From: Sphingomonas suaedae
GTDB taxonomy: Bacteria; Pseudomonadota; Alphaproteobacteria; Sphingomonadales; Sphingomonadaceae
Assembly (NCBI RefSeq): GCF_007833215.1
Contig: NZ_CP042239.1
Coordinates: forward strand, 3,594,001-3,658,000
DNA length: 64,000 nucleotides
Reading direction: 5' to 3'
Shown: in pieces, positions 43,632-53,203 of the stretch
How the letters are laid out: each line of letters starts with the position of its first letter
Numbering within the stretch: position 1 is the first letter of the stretch
Program-made: the position numbers and the translations under genes
Notes under the pieces: generated by a model
Told to the model about the DNA's origin: nothing
Databases searched by the model: none
What the model saw: only the letters and a program-made list of their open reading frames with translations

Positions 43632-44549
43632 TCAATAGTCGATACGCTGCGTCTTGATCTTGCGCTTGGCGAGCATCGTCTGGACGCTGTCGTCACCCGC
43701 CAGATGCCCGGCACCCACAGCGACGAACACGACGCCCGGTTTATCGAGCCGGGTGTCGATCCACTCGGCCCAGCGGGCGTTGCGATCGGCGAGCAGCATC
43801 TTGCTGAGTTCGGGCGAGCTGCGCAGCGCCTCGTTCATGATCGCGGCGAGGCCGTCGGCGTCGCCCTCCGACCATTCGGCGACCATCTTGGCGAATTCCG
43901 GTCCGATATTGTCGAGCTGGTCGAGCGATTCGGTCAGGAACTGAATCTGCGCCTCTTCGGACAGCGCGTTGAAGAAACCGAACTGCTCGTCCAGGCTCTC
44001 CAGCCCCGAAACCGGCTTGTTCGCCGCCTTGGCCGCCTCGCTCAATTTCTGCTCGACGCCCGATGTCGGGTCGTATCCCGCCTTTTGCAGTGCGATCAGG
44101 CCCAGCTGGCTCGCTGCGAACCACGGCTTGAACCGATCGACCGCAGCGGCCGGAATGCCTGCGGCCGCGACGGCTTTGGCAAAGGCGGCGCGCTTGTCCT
44201 CCGGCAGCCGTTCGGTCAGCGTCGGACCGGTCATGCTGACGGCGTGCTTGATGACGAGCGGCTGGACTGCCGCCGGGTCGGGCATGGTGCCGATTTCGGT
44301 CACCATCTCGGCGCTGTCGTCGAACGCCTTCTTCACCGCCTCGTCGAACCAGGTCAGACCGGGCTGGAGGACATGGATCGTCCCGAACAGATAGATGGTG
44401 GTGTCCTCATCCTTGACCACCCACAAGGCGGGATCGGCATCCTGCACCTGTGCTGCGGGCGCCGGAGCGGGGGCGGTCTGTGCCAGTGCGAAGGGGCTGA
44501 CGAAGAACAGCGCAAGCGCAGTGCCGGCGCGGATAAAATTGCGGGTCAT
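43632..44549 (-). CDS. exported TraB/GumN family protein
   Basis: A 305-residue protein with a signal peptide (MTRNFIRAGTALALFFVSPFALA) and the TraB/PrgY/GumN domain: WVVKDEDTTIYLFGTIHVL, the motif that carries the conserved GxxH, and a C-terminal VAVGAGHLAGDDSVQ. The family is structurally related to Tiki metalloproteases; enzymatic activity in bacteria is not established. The linker AQTAPAPAPAA suggests periplasmic tethering. It precedes nothing on its strand within 80 nt except a hairpin. Confidence 0.87.
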   Translation of the reverse strand: MTRNFIRAGTALALFFVSPFALAQTAPAPAPAAQVQDADPALWVVKDEDTTIYLFGTIHVLQPGLTWFDEAVKKAFDDSAEMVTEIGTMPDPAAVQPLVIKHAVSMTGPTLTERLPEDKRAAFAKAVAAAGIPAAAVDRFKPWFAASQLGLIALQKAGYDPTSGVEQKLSEAAKAANKPVSGLESLDEQFGFFNALSEEAQIQFLTESLDQLDNIGPEFAKMVAEWSEGDADGLAAIMNEALRSSPELSKMLLADRNARWAEWIDTRLDKPGVVFVAVGAGHLAGDDSVQTMLAKRKIKTQRIDY

Positions 44550-44577
44550 TCACGATCTCCAGTCTAGGGTAACGGGT

Positions 44578-44997
44578 TCAGGGTCGAAATTTCTTCCAGG
44601 CATAAGCCAGCATCGCTACGATGAAGGCGGCGAGGATCAGCGCTTCGTGCTGGGGCTCGGGGACGAGGCCCCCCTTCCAGTTCAGATACCAGCACGCATA
44701 ACCAACGAAGAGCAGGTTGAGCGCCAGCGCGGACGCCCATTGATTGTCGCGCCGGTCGAGCTCGTCGATGACGCGGTTATAATAATAGCCGCCGCCAAGC
44801 ACTGCGAGGACGGTGACGATCGACGCGGCGACCGCCCATGCGGCGGGAATCCCTTCCAGAAATGCACCATCCTCGGCTTCGAACAGCGCCGAGAAGAAGC
44901 CGACCACGGCGCCGCTGGCGGCTAGGGCCGCGACCGTCCAAACGATCCGCTTGCGCCGCGCCCGCGCCGCCGCCAATCCGCTCGACGGCTTATCCAT
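44578..44997 (-). CDS. four-helix inner-membrane protein paired with an Xre regulator
   Basis: A 139-residue protein with four membrane helices (about 21-41, 55-75, 90-107, 119-133) and no recognisable catalytic motif. The ATG at 44997 overlaps the Xre stop, giving a coupled pair; an ATG six codons earlier is also in frame. Regulator/membrane-protein pairs of this kind are widespread, usually with unknown function. The operators upstream of the regulator indicate that the pair is controlled together. Confidence 0.72.
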   Translation of the reverse strand: MDKPSSGLAAARARRKRIVWTVAALAASGAVVGFFSALFEAEDGAFLEGIPAAWAVAASIVTVLAVLGGGYYYNRVIDELDRRDNQWASALALNLLFVGYACWYLNWKGGLVPEPQHEALILAAFIVAMLAYAWKKFRP

Positions 44998-45196
44998 CGC
45001 CCTGCTCCGAATCATCGAAAATCTCCTCGATCGGACGGTCGAACAGTCGCGCGATACGAAAGGCGAGCGGGAGCGAGGGGTCGTATTTGCCCGTCTCGAT
45101 CGCGTTTACCGCCTGGCGCGACACGCCGAGATGGCCACCAAGCTCAGCCTGGCTCCAATCGCGTTCGGCGCGTAGCACTTTGAGGCGGTTTCGCAT
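44990..45196 (-). CDS. small Xre-family regulator
   Basis: A 68-residue DNA-binding protein made almost entirely of one HTH_3 domain (LKVLRAERDWSQAELGGHLG, then VSRQAVNAIETGKYDPSL). Proteins of this YgzD-like size usually act as dimers. Upstream of its start are three inverted repeats (45213-45260), good candidates for autorepression sites. It overlaps the membrane-protein gene by 8 nt. Confidence 0.9.
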   Translation of the reverse strand: MRNRLKVLRAERDWSQAELGGHLGVSRQAVNAIETGKYDPSLPLAFRIARLFDRPIEEIFDDSEQGDG

Positions 45197-45212
45197 CGCT
45201 CGTCACTGTTCC

Positions 45213-45260
45213 ATGACACAATGTCATCCACGGATGACTATATGTCATGGTAACATGACA
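45213..45260. promoter_or_regulatory. operator array of three inverted repeats before the Xre gene
   Basis: ATGACA-CAA-TGTCAT (45213-45227), TCATCC-AC-GGATGA (45224-45237) and TGTCATG-GTAA-CATGACA (45243-45260) are all perfect. They occupy the space between the symporter stop and the Xre start. The first and third share TGTCAT/ATGACA half-sites in opposite arrangement. Confidence 0.7.
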
Positions 45261-45264
45261 CGCG

Positions 45265-46788
45265 TCAAGCGGGTATTTTGCCTCTCGGAAGCGCCGCGAC
45301 GAGCGCGGCAGCCGCCGTGCCGATGCAGAGCTGATAGGGAAAAGCGAGGCCGGGCGGGCCAAAGGTGAAGGGCTGAAGCAGAAACACCGTGGCGAAACCG
45401 GTGAGCAGCGCGGCGATCACCGACCCGGTCGTTCCGCGCCGGGTGAAGATCGCAACACCGTAAACGCCCAGAAGTCCGGCATAGGCGAAGACCATCACCG
45501 ACAGCACGAATTCGAGCAGTGGCATATCGCTATGCTGTTGCCAGTAATAGCTCAGCACCGCGGTCGCGAACATCGCCAGCGCGACCAGTCCCATACCCCA
45601 GCGCCCGGCATGAACGAAATGTCGATCCTCAACCTCGCCGCGCGCCTCGCGCCAGGGGCGGTAAAAGTCGCTGACCAGAACCGACGACATCGAATTGAGC
45701 GCCGAGGTGACCGTCGAAACGGCAGCGGCGACGACGCCGATCGTTACCATCCCGCGCAATCCGGGAGGGAGCTGGGTCAGGATGTAGTTGACGAACACGG
45801 TGATCTTTTCACCGGAGAAGTTCTCGGACAGCGCGTAATCGGCGCCCATCAGATCGGGGCGATCGTAGAAGATGTGGAGCATCAGCCCGATCGCTACAAA
45901 GATCGCGATCACCGGCACACTGCCCAGCGCCGAGAGGATCAGGCTGCGCGCGCCGGTCTTTGCGTCGCGGCTGGCGAGCAGACGCTGCGTCGTGTCCTGG
46001 TCCAGCCCCGAACTCGCGGTGTTGAGCAGAAACAGGCCGGTAACGGCGGCGAGCACCGTGAAGGGCTTTGCGGGATCGGTGGAGAAATCGAACAGCCGCA
46101 ACTTGTTCGTCCCGTCGGGTGCATTGCGCAGCGCATCGATCAGCGCGGGCGTGTCGAGCGGGATCGCGAGGCGCAGGAACACCAGCACCGCGATGGCGGC
46201 GCCGGCATAGACGATGAACTGGACGAAATCGTTCCAGATCACTGAGCGGAGGCCTCCGCGCAGCGTGAAGATCAGGCTAGCGAACATCAGCACCGCAGCG
46301 GCGAGGATGATCGAGCGCGCGTCGATCGCGTTGAACCCGACCATCGCGATCGCGATCGCGGCGAGATAGACGCGCGCGCCGCCCGACAGCACCCGCCCGA
46401 TCAGATACATTCCACCCGCCCAGCGCATCGCCCGCGCATCGAAGCGCGTCTCCAGCAATTCATATACTGTCGACACGCGCAGCGCGTAGAAGCGCGGGAT
46501 CAGTACATGCGCGACGAAGAATGCCGCGAGCACCGCGCCCAGCACTGCGCCCAGATAGGTGAAGTCGGCGCGATAGCCGTAATCGGGCGCACCCAGAAAC
46601 GTCGCCGCCGACTGGTTGGTGGCCAGCACCGACACGGCTGCGAGCCAGGCCGGCACGCTGCGCCCGGCAAGGAAATAATCCCCCGTACTGCGCGTTTCGA
46701 CCCGGTTGAAATGCCAGGACAGCCCCGCCAGCACGGCGAGATACAGCCCGACTACCAGCCAGTCGAGCGCGGCGAAATGCAGCATCAT
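45265..46788 (-). CDS. sodium:solute symporter
   Basis: A 507-residue carrier of the SSS family with about thirteen helices. The family signatures are YFLAGRSVPAWLAAVSVLATNQSAATFLG near the start and GLDQDTTQRLLASRDAKTGARS in the middle (shown in part: SGLDQDTTQRLLA). The class covers sugars, amino acids, organic acids and nucleosides, and the sequence does not decide. Two adjacent ATG codons (46788, 46785) could start translation. It diverges from ku with a 100-nt gap. Confidence 0.9.
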   Translation of the reverse strand: MMLHFAALDWLVVGLYLAVLAGLSWHFNRVETRSTGDYFLAGRSVPAWLAAVSVLATNQSAATFLGAPDYGYRADFTYLGAVLGAVLAAFFVAHVLIPRFYALRVSTVYELLETRFDARAMRWAGGMYLIGRVLSGGARVYLAAIAIAMVGFNAIDARSIILAAAVLMFASLIFTLRGGLRSVIWNDFVQFIVYAGAAIAVLVFLRLAIPLDTPALIDALRNAPDGTNKLRLFDFSTDPAKPFTVLAAVTGLFLLNTASSGLDQDTTQRLLASRDAKTGARSLILSALGSVPVIAIFVAIGLMLHIFYDRPDLMGADYALSENFSGEKITVFVNYILTQLPPGLRGMVTIGVVAAAVSTVTSALNSMSSVLVSDFYRPWREARGEVEDRHFVHAGRWGMGLVALAMFATAVLSYYWQQHSDMPLLEFVLSVMVFAYAGLLGVYGVAIFTRRGTTGSVIAALLTGFATVFLLQPFTFGPPGLAFPYQLCIGTAAAALVAALPRGKIPA

Positions 46789-46888
46789 CCCGATTGTGTA
46801 GCAGAGGCTTTGACGAGGTCACGCGGCAAGTTGCGGAACACCTTGCCCGCTCGCGCTTTGAATCGGCCTCGCAACGAAAGGGTCCGGC

Positions 46889-47749
46889 ATGGCAGCGCGC
46901 GCATATTGGCAGGGGCAGATCCGGCTCGCGCTGGTTTCGATTCCGGTGGAAATCTACACCGCCACTCGTTCGGGTGCGTCGGTATCCTTCCACCAGATCC
47001 ACGAACCTTCGGGCAAGCGGATCAAATATGAAAAGGTCGTTCCCGGCCTCGGCCCGGTCGACACCGACGAGATCATGAAGGGGTTCGAGGTCGAAAAGGG
47101 CGAATATGTCCTGCTCGACCAGGATGAGATCGATGCGGTAAAGCTCGAGTCGCGCAAGACGCTCGAACTCACCCAGTTCGTCGATGCGCATGAGATCGAC
47201 GTGCTCTATTATGAAAAACCCTATTTCGTCGTCCCCGCCGACGATCTGGCCGAAGAGGCTTTCGTCGTGCTGCGCGAGGCGCTGAGGCGGACGAAAAAGG
47301 TCGGCCTTGGCCAATTGGCGATGCGCGGGCGCGAATATGTGGTGAGCCTCAAGCCCTGTGGGCGGGGCATGGTGCTGGAAACGCTGCGCTATGCCGATGA
47401 GGTCCACAGGGCGCAGGGCTATTTTCGCGACATTCCCGATATAGACCCGGACCCCGAACTGCTCGGCCTCGCCGAATCGCTGATCGAGAAAAAGGCGTCG
47501 GCCTTCGATCCCAAGGAATTCCACGACCGCTATGTTGACGCGCTCAAGGGCCTGATCGAGCGGAAGAAGAAGCAGAAGGGCAATCGCAAGATCATCGAGG
47601 ACAAGGACGACGGCGCCGATCCGCGTGGCGGCAATGTCGTCGATCTGATGGCTGCGCTCAAGAAGAGCCTGGAAAAGCCCGGCGCCGGGAAAAAGCCGCC
47701 TGCGAAGAAGGCCCCTGCCAAAAAGGCCCCGGCGCGCAAGCGGGCGTGA
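46889..47749 (+). CDS. ku: non-homologous end-joining protein Ku
   Basis: A 286-residue bacterial Ku that forms a homodimeric ring on DNA ends and recruits LigD. It begins MAARAYWQGQIRLALVSIPVEIY, the usual Ku start, and the core includes FHQIHEPSGKRIKYEKV and EIDVLYYEKPYFV. The C-terminus is basic with repeated PAKKAPAKK. The ATG at 46889 is the only reasonable start. An mgtC-like gene 4 nt downstream and ligD after it make a three-gene cluster. Confidence 0.96.
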   Translation: MAARAYWQGQIRLALVSIPVEIYTATRSGASVSFHQIHEPSGKRIKYEKVVPGLGPVDTDEIMKGFEVEKGEYVLLDQDEIDAVKLESRKTLELTQFVDAHEIDVLYYEKPYFVVPADDLAEEAFVVLREALRRTKKVGLGQLAMRGREYVVSLKPCGRGMVLETLRYADEVHRAQGYFRDIPDIDPDPELLGLAESLIEKKASAFDPKEFHDRYVDALKGLIERKKKQKGNRKIIEDKDDGADPRGGNVVDLMAALKKSLEKPGAGKKPPAKKAPAKKAPARKRA

Positions 47750-47753
47750 CGCG

Positions 47754-48230
47754 ATGGAACTGAACCCGCCGATGCACTTCGACGCGCTGGGATGGGACCC
47801 GTGGCTGCGGCTGGCTGGCGCAGCTCTCGCAGGGTTGCTGCTGGGCCTCGACCGCGAGGTGCGTGGGCATGGCGCCGGGCTTCGCACCCACGCGATCCTC
47901 TGTTTCTCCGCGGCGCTGGTCACGCTGACCGCGCTGCTGCTCTATTATCAGCTTGGCGGCACCGAATCGCAGGCCGATCCGCTGCGTGTGATCGAGGGAA
48001 CTGCGGCGATGGCGGGGGTGATCGGCGGCGCGCTGATCGTGTTTTCAAAGGGGCAGGTGAAGAACCTCACGACCGCCGCGCATATCTGGCTCGCTGCGGC
48101 GATCGGCATCACCTTCGGGGCGGGGCTCTATCCACTGGCGATCATCGGCACGGTCGGATCGGTACTGCTGCTGACGGTCTTCGCATGGATCGAGGCGCGC
48201 GCCTTCGGGAAGTCCGATGGCGAAGACTGA
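47754..48230 (+). CDS. MgtC/SapB family membrane protein
   Basis: A 158-residue inner-membrane protein with four or five helices. The MgtC signature is AGLLLGLDREVRGHGAGLRTHAIL, followed by RVIEGTAAMAGVIGGALIV. The C-terminal ACT-like domain of long MgtC is missing. The family is tied to Mg2+ limitation and acid survival in other bacteria. Its position between ku and ligD, with a 14-nt overlap into ligD, is unusual and means ligD expression depends on it. Confidence 0.87.
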   Translation: MELNPPMHFDALGWDPWLRLAGAALAGLLLGLDREVRGHGAGLRTHAILCFSAALVTLTALLLYYQLGGTESQADPLRVIEGTAAMAGVIGGALIVFSKGQVKNLTTAAHIWLAAAIGITFGAGLYPLAIIGTVGSVLLLTVFAWIEARAFGKSDGED

Positions 48231-50661
48231 CCCGCTCGCCAGATATAATGCGATGCGCGATTTCGCGAAGACCGCCGAACCGCGCGGCGAGATCGCGAAG
48301 GGGCAGGGGCGGCGGTTCATCGTCCAGAAGCATGACGCCACCCGGCTGCACTGGGATTTCCGGCTTGAGATCGATGGCGTGCTGAAAAGCTGGGCGGTGA
48401 CGCGCGGCCCCAGCCTCGATCCTGGCGAAAAGCGGCTCGCGGTGCGGACCGAGGATCATCCGATGTCCTATGCCAGTTTCGAGGGGACGATCCCAAAGGG
48501 CGAATATGGCGGCGGCACGGTGATGCTGTGGGATCGGGGCGAATGGGCGCCCGTGCCGGGCAAGAGCGCGAAGGATCTCGAGAAAGGCCATCTCCACTTC
48601 GTCCTTGAGGGCGAACGGATGAAGGGCGAATGGCTGCTCATCCGCCTCAAGCCGCGCGGCAAGGAGAAGCGCGAAAACTGGCTGCTGCGCAAGATCGACG
48701 ACGCTTATGCCGGTGCCACCGACGTGCTGGTCGAGACGGGGCTGACGAGCGTCACCACCGGGCGGACGATGCAGGAGATCGCCGAGGGCGTGAAACCCGC
48801 GGCGGGGCGTGCAAAGGCAACGGCAAAGTCCAAACCCAAACGAACCGCACAGGCTCCCGCTCCGGCTTTTCGCGACCCCCAGCTCGCAACCCTGGTCGAC
48901 AGCGTTCCCGCCGGGAATGGCTGGCTGCACGAGATGAAATATGACGGCTATCGCGCCCTCGTCGCGATCGGGAAGGGGGGGCCGCGCGTCTATACCCGCA
49001 GCGGCCTCGACTGGACCGACAAGTTCGCCGGCATCGCCGAGGCTGCCGCGAGCCTTCCCGCATCGTCCGCGCTGATCGATGGCGAAGTGGTCGCCTTCAG
49101 GGACGGCACGCCCGATTTTTCGACGCTTCAGGATGCCTTGTCCACGGGCACCGGCGATCTCGCCTTCTTCGCCTTCGACTTGCTCCAACAGGATGGCGAG
49201 GACTTGGCCGATCTCCCCCAGATCGACCGCAAGGAACGGCTCCGTGCTCTGCTCGACGGCGCCGATCCGCGCCTGCTCTTCTCCGAACATGTCCTGGGCG
49301 CCGGGGAGAAGCTGTTCGAAGCGATGTGCCGCGAGGGGCACGAAGGCGTCATCTCGAAGCGCGCCGATGCCCCGTATCGCGGCAAGCGGACCAGGAGCTG
49401 GCTCAAGATCAAATGCACGCGGCGGCAGGAATTCGTCGTCATCGGCTGGCTGCCGAGCAGTGCGAAGGGGCGCGGATTGCGTTCATTGCTGCTGGGCGTC
49501 AACGCGGATGGCGCGCTGCGCTATGCGGGCAAGGTGGGTACGGGATTCAACGCATCGAATTCCGATGACCTGATGGCCAAACTCGCCCGGATCGAGCGCA
49601 AGACCCCGCCCGCCGATGTGCCGAAGGTCGCGGCACGCGGGGCGCATTGGGTCACGCCGAAGCTGGTCGCGGAGGTCGCCTTTGCCGAGTTCACCGCCGA
49701 AAACGTCGTCCGCCATGCGAGCTTCATCGCGCTGCGCGAGGACAAGCCCGCCGAGGACATCGTGACCGAACGCGCCGCATCGCCACCGCCTGCGCCGCAG
49801 AGCGACGTCAAGATCAGCAGCCGCGACCGCGTGATCTTTCCCGACGCCAAGATCACCAAGGGCGAACTCGCCGATTACTATGCCGTAGTCGCGCCGATCA
49901 TGCTCCCCTGGGTCGCCGACCGCCCGGTCAGCCTGGTCCGCTGCCCGCAGGGTCGCGCGAAGCAATGCTTCTTCCAGAAGCATGACGCGGGCAGCTTCGG
50001 CGATCGCGTCCATCATGTCGACATTCGGGAGAAGGACGGGTCGGTCGAACCCTATCTCTATATCGACGATGCCGATGGCCTGCTCTCCTGCGTTCAGATG
50101 GGGACGATCGAGTTCCATGGCTGGGGCAGCCGCGTCGCGGATGTCGAAAAGCCCGACCGGCTGGTGTTCGACCTCGACCCCGATGAGGGGCTTGATTTCG
50201 CGACGGTCAAAAAGGCGGCGGAGGACCTCAAACAGCATCTCGCCGATATGGGCCTGACCAGCTTTCCGATGCTGACCGGCGGCAAGGGCGTCCATGTCGT
50301 CGTGCCGCTGACACCGCAGGCGGAATGGCCCGCGGTCAAATCCTTCGCCGATCGCTTCGCCCGCGCGCTCGCCCAGGCCGAACCCGAGCGGTTCACCGCC
50401 AACCTCAAAAAGGCCGAGCGCAAGAACCGCATCTTCATCGATTACCTTCGCAACCAGCGCGGCAGCACCGCCGTCATGCCCTATTCCGCCCGCGCCCGCC
50501 CCGGCGCCCCGGTCGCGGTACCGCTCAGCTGGAGCGAATTGCGCGATACCGACAGCGCGCAATTGTTCAGCGTTCGCGACGCGACCGAATTGCTGGAACG
50601 TGCGGGGGGCCGTGCCCTTACGGGCTGGGGCCGCGCCGATCAGGTGCTTCCCGACCTGTGA
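48217..50661 (+). CDS. ligD: multifunctional DNA ligase D
   Basis: An 814-residue LigD with all three NHEJ activities in the Pseudomonas-type order. The N-terminal phosphoesterase (about 1-190) shows QKHDATRLHWDFRLE and EGTIPKGEYGGG. The ATP-dependent ligase (about 210-510) has its nucleophile at about K241 in EMKYDGYRAL. The C-terminal archaeo-eukaryotic primase-like polymerase (about 530-814) has the metal motif FDLDPDEGLDF and TGGKGVHVVVPL. It acts with Ku on double-strand breaks. The start ATG lies inside the mgtC end. Confidence 0.96.
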   Translation: MAKTDPLARYNAMRDFAKTAEPRGEIAKGQGRRFIVQKHDATRLHWDFRLEIDGVLKSWAVTRGPSLDPGEKRLAVRTEDHPMSYASFEGTIPKGEYGGGTVMLWDRGEWAPVPGKSAKDLEKGHLHFVLEGERMKGEWLLIRLKPRGKEKRENWLLRKIDDAYAGATDVLVETGLTSVTTGRTMQEIAEGVKPAAGRAKATAKSKPKRTAQAPAPAFRDPQLATLVDSVPAGNGWLHEMKYDGYRALVAIGKGGPRVYTRSGLDWTDKFAGIAEAAASLPASSALIDGEVVAFRDGTPDFSTLQDALSTGTGDLAFFAFDLLQQDGEDLADLPQIDRKERLRALLDGADPRLLFSEHVLGAGEKLFEAMCREGHEGVISKRADAPYRGKRTRSWLKIKCTRRQEFVVIGWLPSSAKGRGLRSLLLGVNADGALRYAGKVGTGFNASNSDDLMAKLARIERKTPPADVPKVAARGAHWVTPKLVAEVAFAEFTAENVVRHASFIALREDKPAEDIVTERAASPPPAPQSDVKISSRDRVIFPDAKITKGELADYYAVVAPIMLPWVADRPVSLVRCPQGRAKQCFFQKHDAGSFGDRVHHVDIREKDGSVEPYLYIDDADGLLSCVQMGTIEFHGWGSRVADVEKPDRLVFDLDPDEGLDFATVKKAAEDLKQHLADMGLTSFPMLTGGKGVHVVVPLTPQAEWPAVKSFADRFARALAQAEPERFTANLKKAERKNRIFIDYLRNQRGSTAVMPYSARARPGAPVAVPLSWSELRDTDSAQLFSVRDATELLERAGGRALTGWGRADQVLPDL

Positions 50662-50716
50662 TCCTTGTTGCACCTGTGCAGTAACCCCGCCAGAAGGCAG
50701 GGCGAAAGGGGCATGG

Positions 50717-53203
50717 ATGGCAAGCGCCGTGGCCGATACCGGGTTCGATGCGGCAGCAATCGCCGCGCACTGGCTGACCGCCTATCGCGCCGCCACGCCC
50801 GCGAACGATGTCCTGTACGCCGCCGGGCTTGACGATCCCGCTTGGAACGCGGCGCTGGGCGAACTCGCCGAACGCACCGGCGACGACCTCACCGCCGCGC
50901 GCGAACGGGCACAGCGCCATGCCGAGGATATCGGCACCGGCTTCCGCATCGCGGGGGAGGGGGAGGAGCGCCCCTGGCCGCTCTCACCCGTCCCGCTGCT
51001 GATCGCCAAGCGCGAGTGGGACGGGATCGTCGCGGGCATCGCCCAGCGCGCCAATCTGCTCGAATCGGTGATCGCCGATTGCTATGGCGCGCAGACGTTG
51101 GTGCGCGGCGGCAGCCTCCCCGCGACCCTGCTCACCGGCAGCCCCTATTTCCTGCGCCCGATGATGGGTCTTGAGCCTCCCGGCGGCTGCCATCTCCACT
51201 TCGTCGCCTTCGACCTGTGCCGCGGCCCGACCGGCGAGTGGCGGGTACTGGCGGATCATCTGCGCGCGCCTGCAGGCGCCGGCTATGCGCTCGAAAACCG
51301 GCTGGCGATGGCGCGGATGCTGGGCGGGCTCCAGAACCGGCTCAATATCGAACGCCACGCGCCGTTCTTCGCTGCCTTTCGTGAGGGGGTCGCCGCGCGC
51401 TGCCGCCGCACCGATCCCCGCATCGCCCTGCTCACCCCCGGCCGGTTCAATCCCAGCTATGCCGAACAGGCGCACCTCGCCCGCTATCTCGGCTTCCTGC
51501 TGGTCGAGGGCGGCGACCTCGCGGTGCTCGACGACCGGCTGTATCTGCGCACCATCGCGGGCCTCAAGCGTGTCGATGCGCTGTGGCGCCGCGTCGATCC
51601 GCGATTGATCGATCCCCTCGCCTTCGACTCGCATTCGGCGATCGGCGTCCCCGGCCTGATCGATGCGATGGCGCAGGGCGAGGTGGTGATCGCCAATTCG
51701 CCCGGCTCCGGGCTGATGGAGGCGCCTGCCTTCGCCGCCTTCCTGCCGCGCCTGTGCACCCGCCTGACCGGCGAAAGCCTGAAACTCGCGAACATCGCCA
51801 CCTGGTGGTGCGGCCAACCACGCGAATGCGCCGAGGTGGCAGCCGACCTCGACAATATGGTGATCGCTCCCGCCTTCGGCGTCGCGACCAATGTGCTGGG
51901 CGATGGCGCCGCGATGCTGGGATCGCGGATGAGCGCGGAGATGCGCGCCGCGCTGCTCGCCGATTTCGAGCGGCGGCCCCAGGATTATGTGGGGCAGGAG
52001 GTGGTTCACCTCTCAACCATGCCCGTCGTTGCCGATGGCAATCTCGCCGCACGGCCCTTCACCCTGCGCGTCTTCGCGGCGCGCGCAGCCGATGGCCACT
52101 GGCATGTCCTGCCCGGCGGCTTCGCGCAGATCGGCGAACACCCCGATGCACGCGCGGCGGTGATGGGGGAGGGCAACTGGTCCGCCGATGTCGTCATCCA
52201 TGGCGACAAAGCAGTCGCTCCTGTGACCCTGCTCCAGCCAAGCGACACGACCCAGTTGCGCCGCAACCCCGGTACCCTGCCCAGCCGCGTCGCCGACAAT
52301 CTCTTCTGGCTGGGCCGCTATCTGGAACGTGGCGAGGCGCTGCTCGGCGTGGTCCGCGCGCTGCTCGGCCATTCGATCAGCGCGGACAGCGGCGCAGCGC
52401 TCGCGGGCGATACGGTGCGGCGGCTGGTCGGCCTGCTCGTCTCGGCGGGGGCGGCCCCGGCGCCCGACAGCCTCAGCCGCGCTGACCTCACCCGCTTTGC
52501 CGAGGCGGCGATGGACAGCGCCGACGACTGGCGCGGGGTGCGCGCGATCAACCGTCAGGCGCGCGCGATCGGCGCGGTCAGCCGCGACCGCCTGTCCGCC
52601 GACATGATCCGCCTGCTCGACGCGCCCTATCCGGTGCGCGGCAGCGCGCTCGACCGGGCGGGCTCGCTCCAGCGGCGCTATTCGGCGTTGGCGGGCCAGT
52701 CGGCCGAACATATGGGCCGCACCGACGCCTGGCGCTTCCACGATCTCGGTCGCCGGGTCGAGCGCGCCCTAACGACCCTGTCCGCGCTTCAGGCGCTCGC
52801 ACATCCGCAGGCGACGAGCGACGATCTCTCCGCGCTGCTCGACCTGGCCGACAGCCAGATCAGCTACCGCCAGCGTTACCTCACCGGCATGGCGCGCGTC
52901 CCGGTGCTTGATCTGATTGCGCTCGATCCCGGCAATCCCCGCGGCGTCGCGTTTCAGGTTGCAGCGATCGGCGCGCACCTCGCCGCGCTCCCCGTCCTGT
53001 CGGACGATGGCATCGCCGAACCGCAACAGGCGCTGGCGGCGGAACTGACTGCGATGGTCGCGACGGCGCAGGCCGCCACCCTCGATCTCGACGCGCTGTT
53101 CGCGATGGGCCGCACGCTCGGCGACCTCTCCGAAGCGGTCGCGCGACGTTATTTCCTCCACGGCTCGGAACCGTTGCGGGCCGCCGGGCTTGTCGTCGGC
53201 TGA
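50717..53203 (+). CDS. circularly permuted type-2 ATP-grasp protein fused to an alpha-E domain
   Basis: An 828-residue fusion. The first 490 residues form a circularly permuted ATP-grasp (DUF404/DUF407 type), with YFLRPMMGLEPPGG, LTPGRFNPSYAEQAHLARYLG and VIANSPGSGLMEAPAF. From about residue 515 (NPGTLPSRVADNLFWLGRYLERGE) it is the helical alpha-E (DUF403) domain, usually encoded separately. By family it would ligate an amine to a carboxylate, perhaps to make a short peptide. The ATG at 50717 is preceded by AAAGGGG. The transglutaminase start overlaps its stop. Confidence 0.9.
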   Translation: MASAVADTGFDAAAIAAHWLTAYRAATPANDVLYAAGLDDPAWNAALGELAERTGDDLTAARERAQRHAEDIGTGFRIAGEGEERPWPLSPVPLLIAKREWDGIVAGIAQRANLLESVIADCYGAQTLVRGGSLPATLLTGSPYFLRPMMGLEPPGGCHLHFVAFDLCRGPTGEWRVLADHLRAPAGAGYALENRLAMARMLGGLQNRLNIERHAPFFAAFREGVAARCRRTDPRIALLTPGRFNPSYAEQAHLARYLGFLLVEGGDLAVLDDRLYLRTIAGLKRVDALWRRVDPRLIDPLAFDSHSAIGVPGLIDAMAQGEVVIANSPGSGLMEAPAFAAFLPRLCTRLTGESLKLANIATWWCGQPRECAEVAADLDNMVIAPAFGVATNVLGDGAAMLGSRMSAEMRAALLADFERRPQDYVGQEVVHLSTMPVVADGNLAARPFTLRVFAARAADGHWHVLPGGFAQIGEHPDARAAVMGEGNWSADVVIHGDKAVAPVTLLQPSDTTQLRRNPGTLPSRVADNLFWLGRYLERGEALLGVVRALLGHSISADSGAALAGDTVRRLVGLLVSAGAAPAPDSLSRADLTRFAEAAMDSADDWRGVRAINRQARAIGAVSRDRLSADMIRLLDAPYPVRGSALDRAGSLQRRYSALAGQSAEHMGRTDAWRFHDLGRRVERALTTLSALQALAHPQATSDDLSALLDLADSQISYRQRYLTGMARVPVLDLIALDPGNPRGVAFQVAAIGAHLAALPVLSDDGIAEPQQALAAELTAMVATAQAATLDLDALFAMGRTLGDLSEAVARRYFLHGSEPLRAAGLVVG

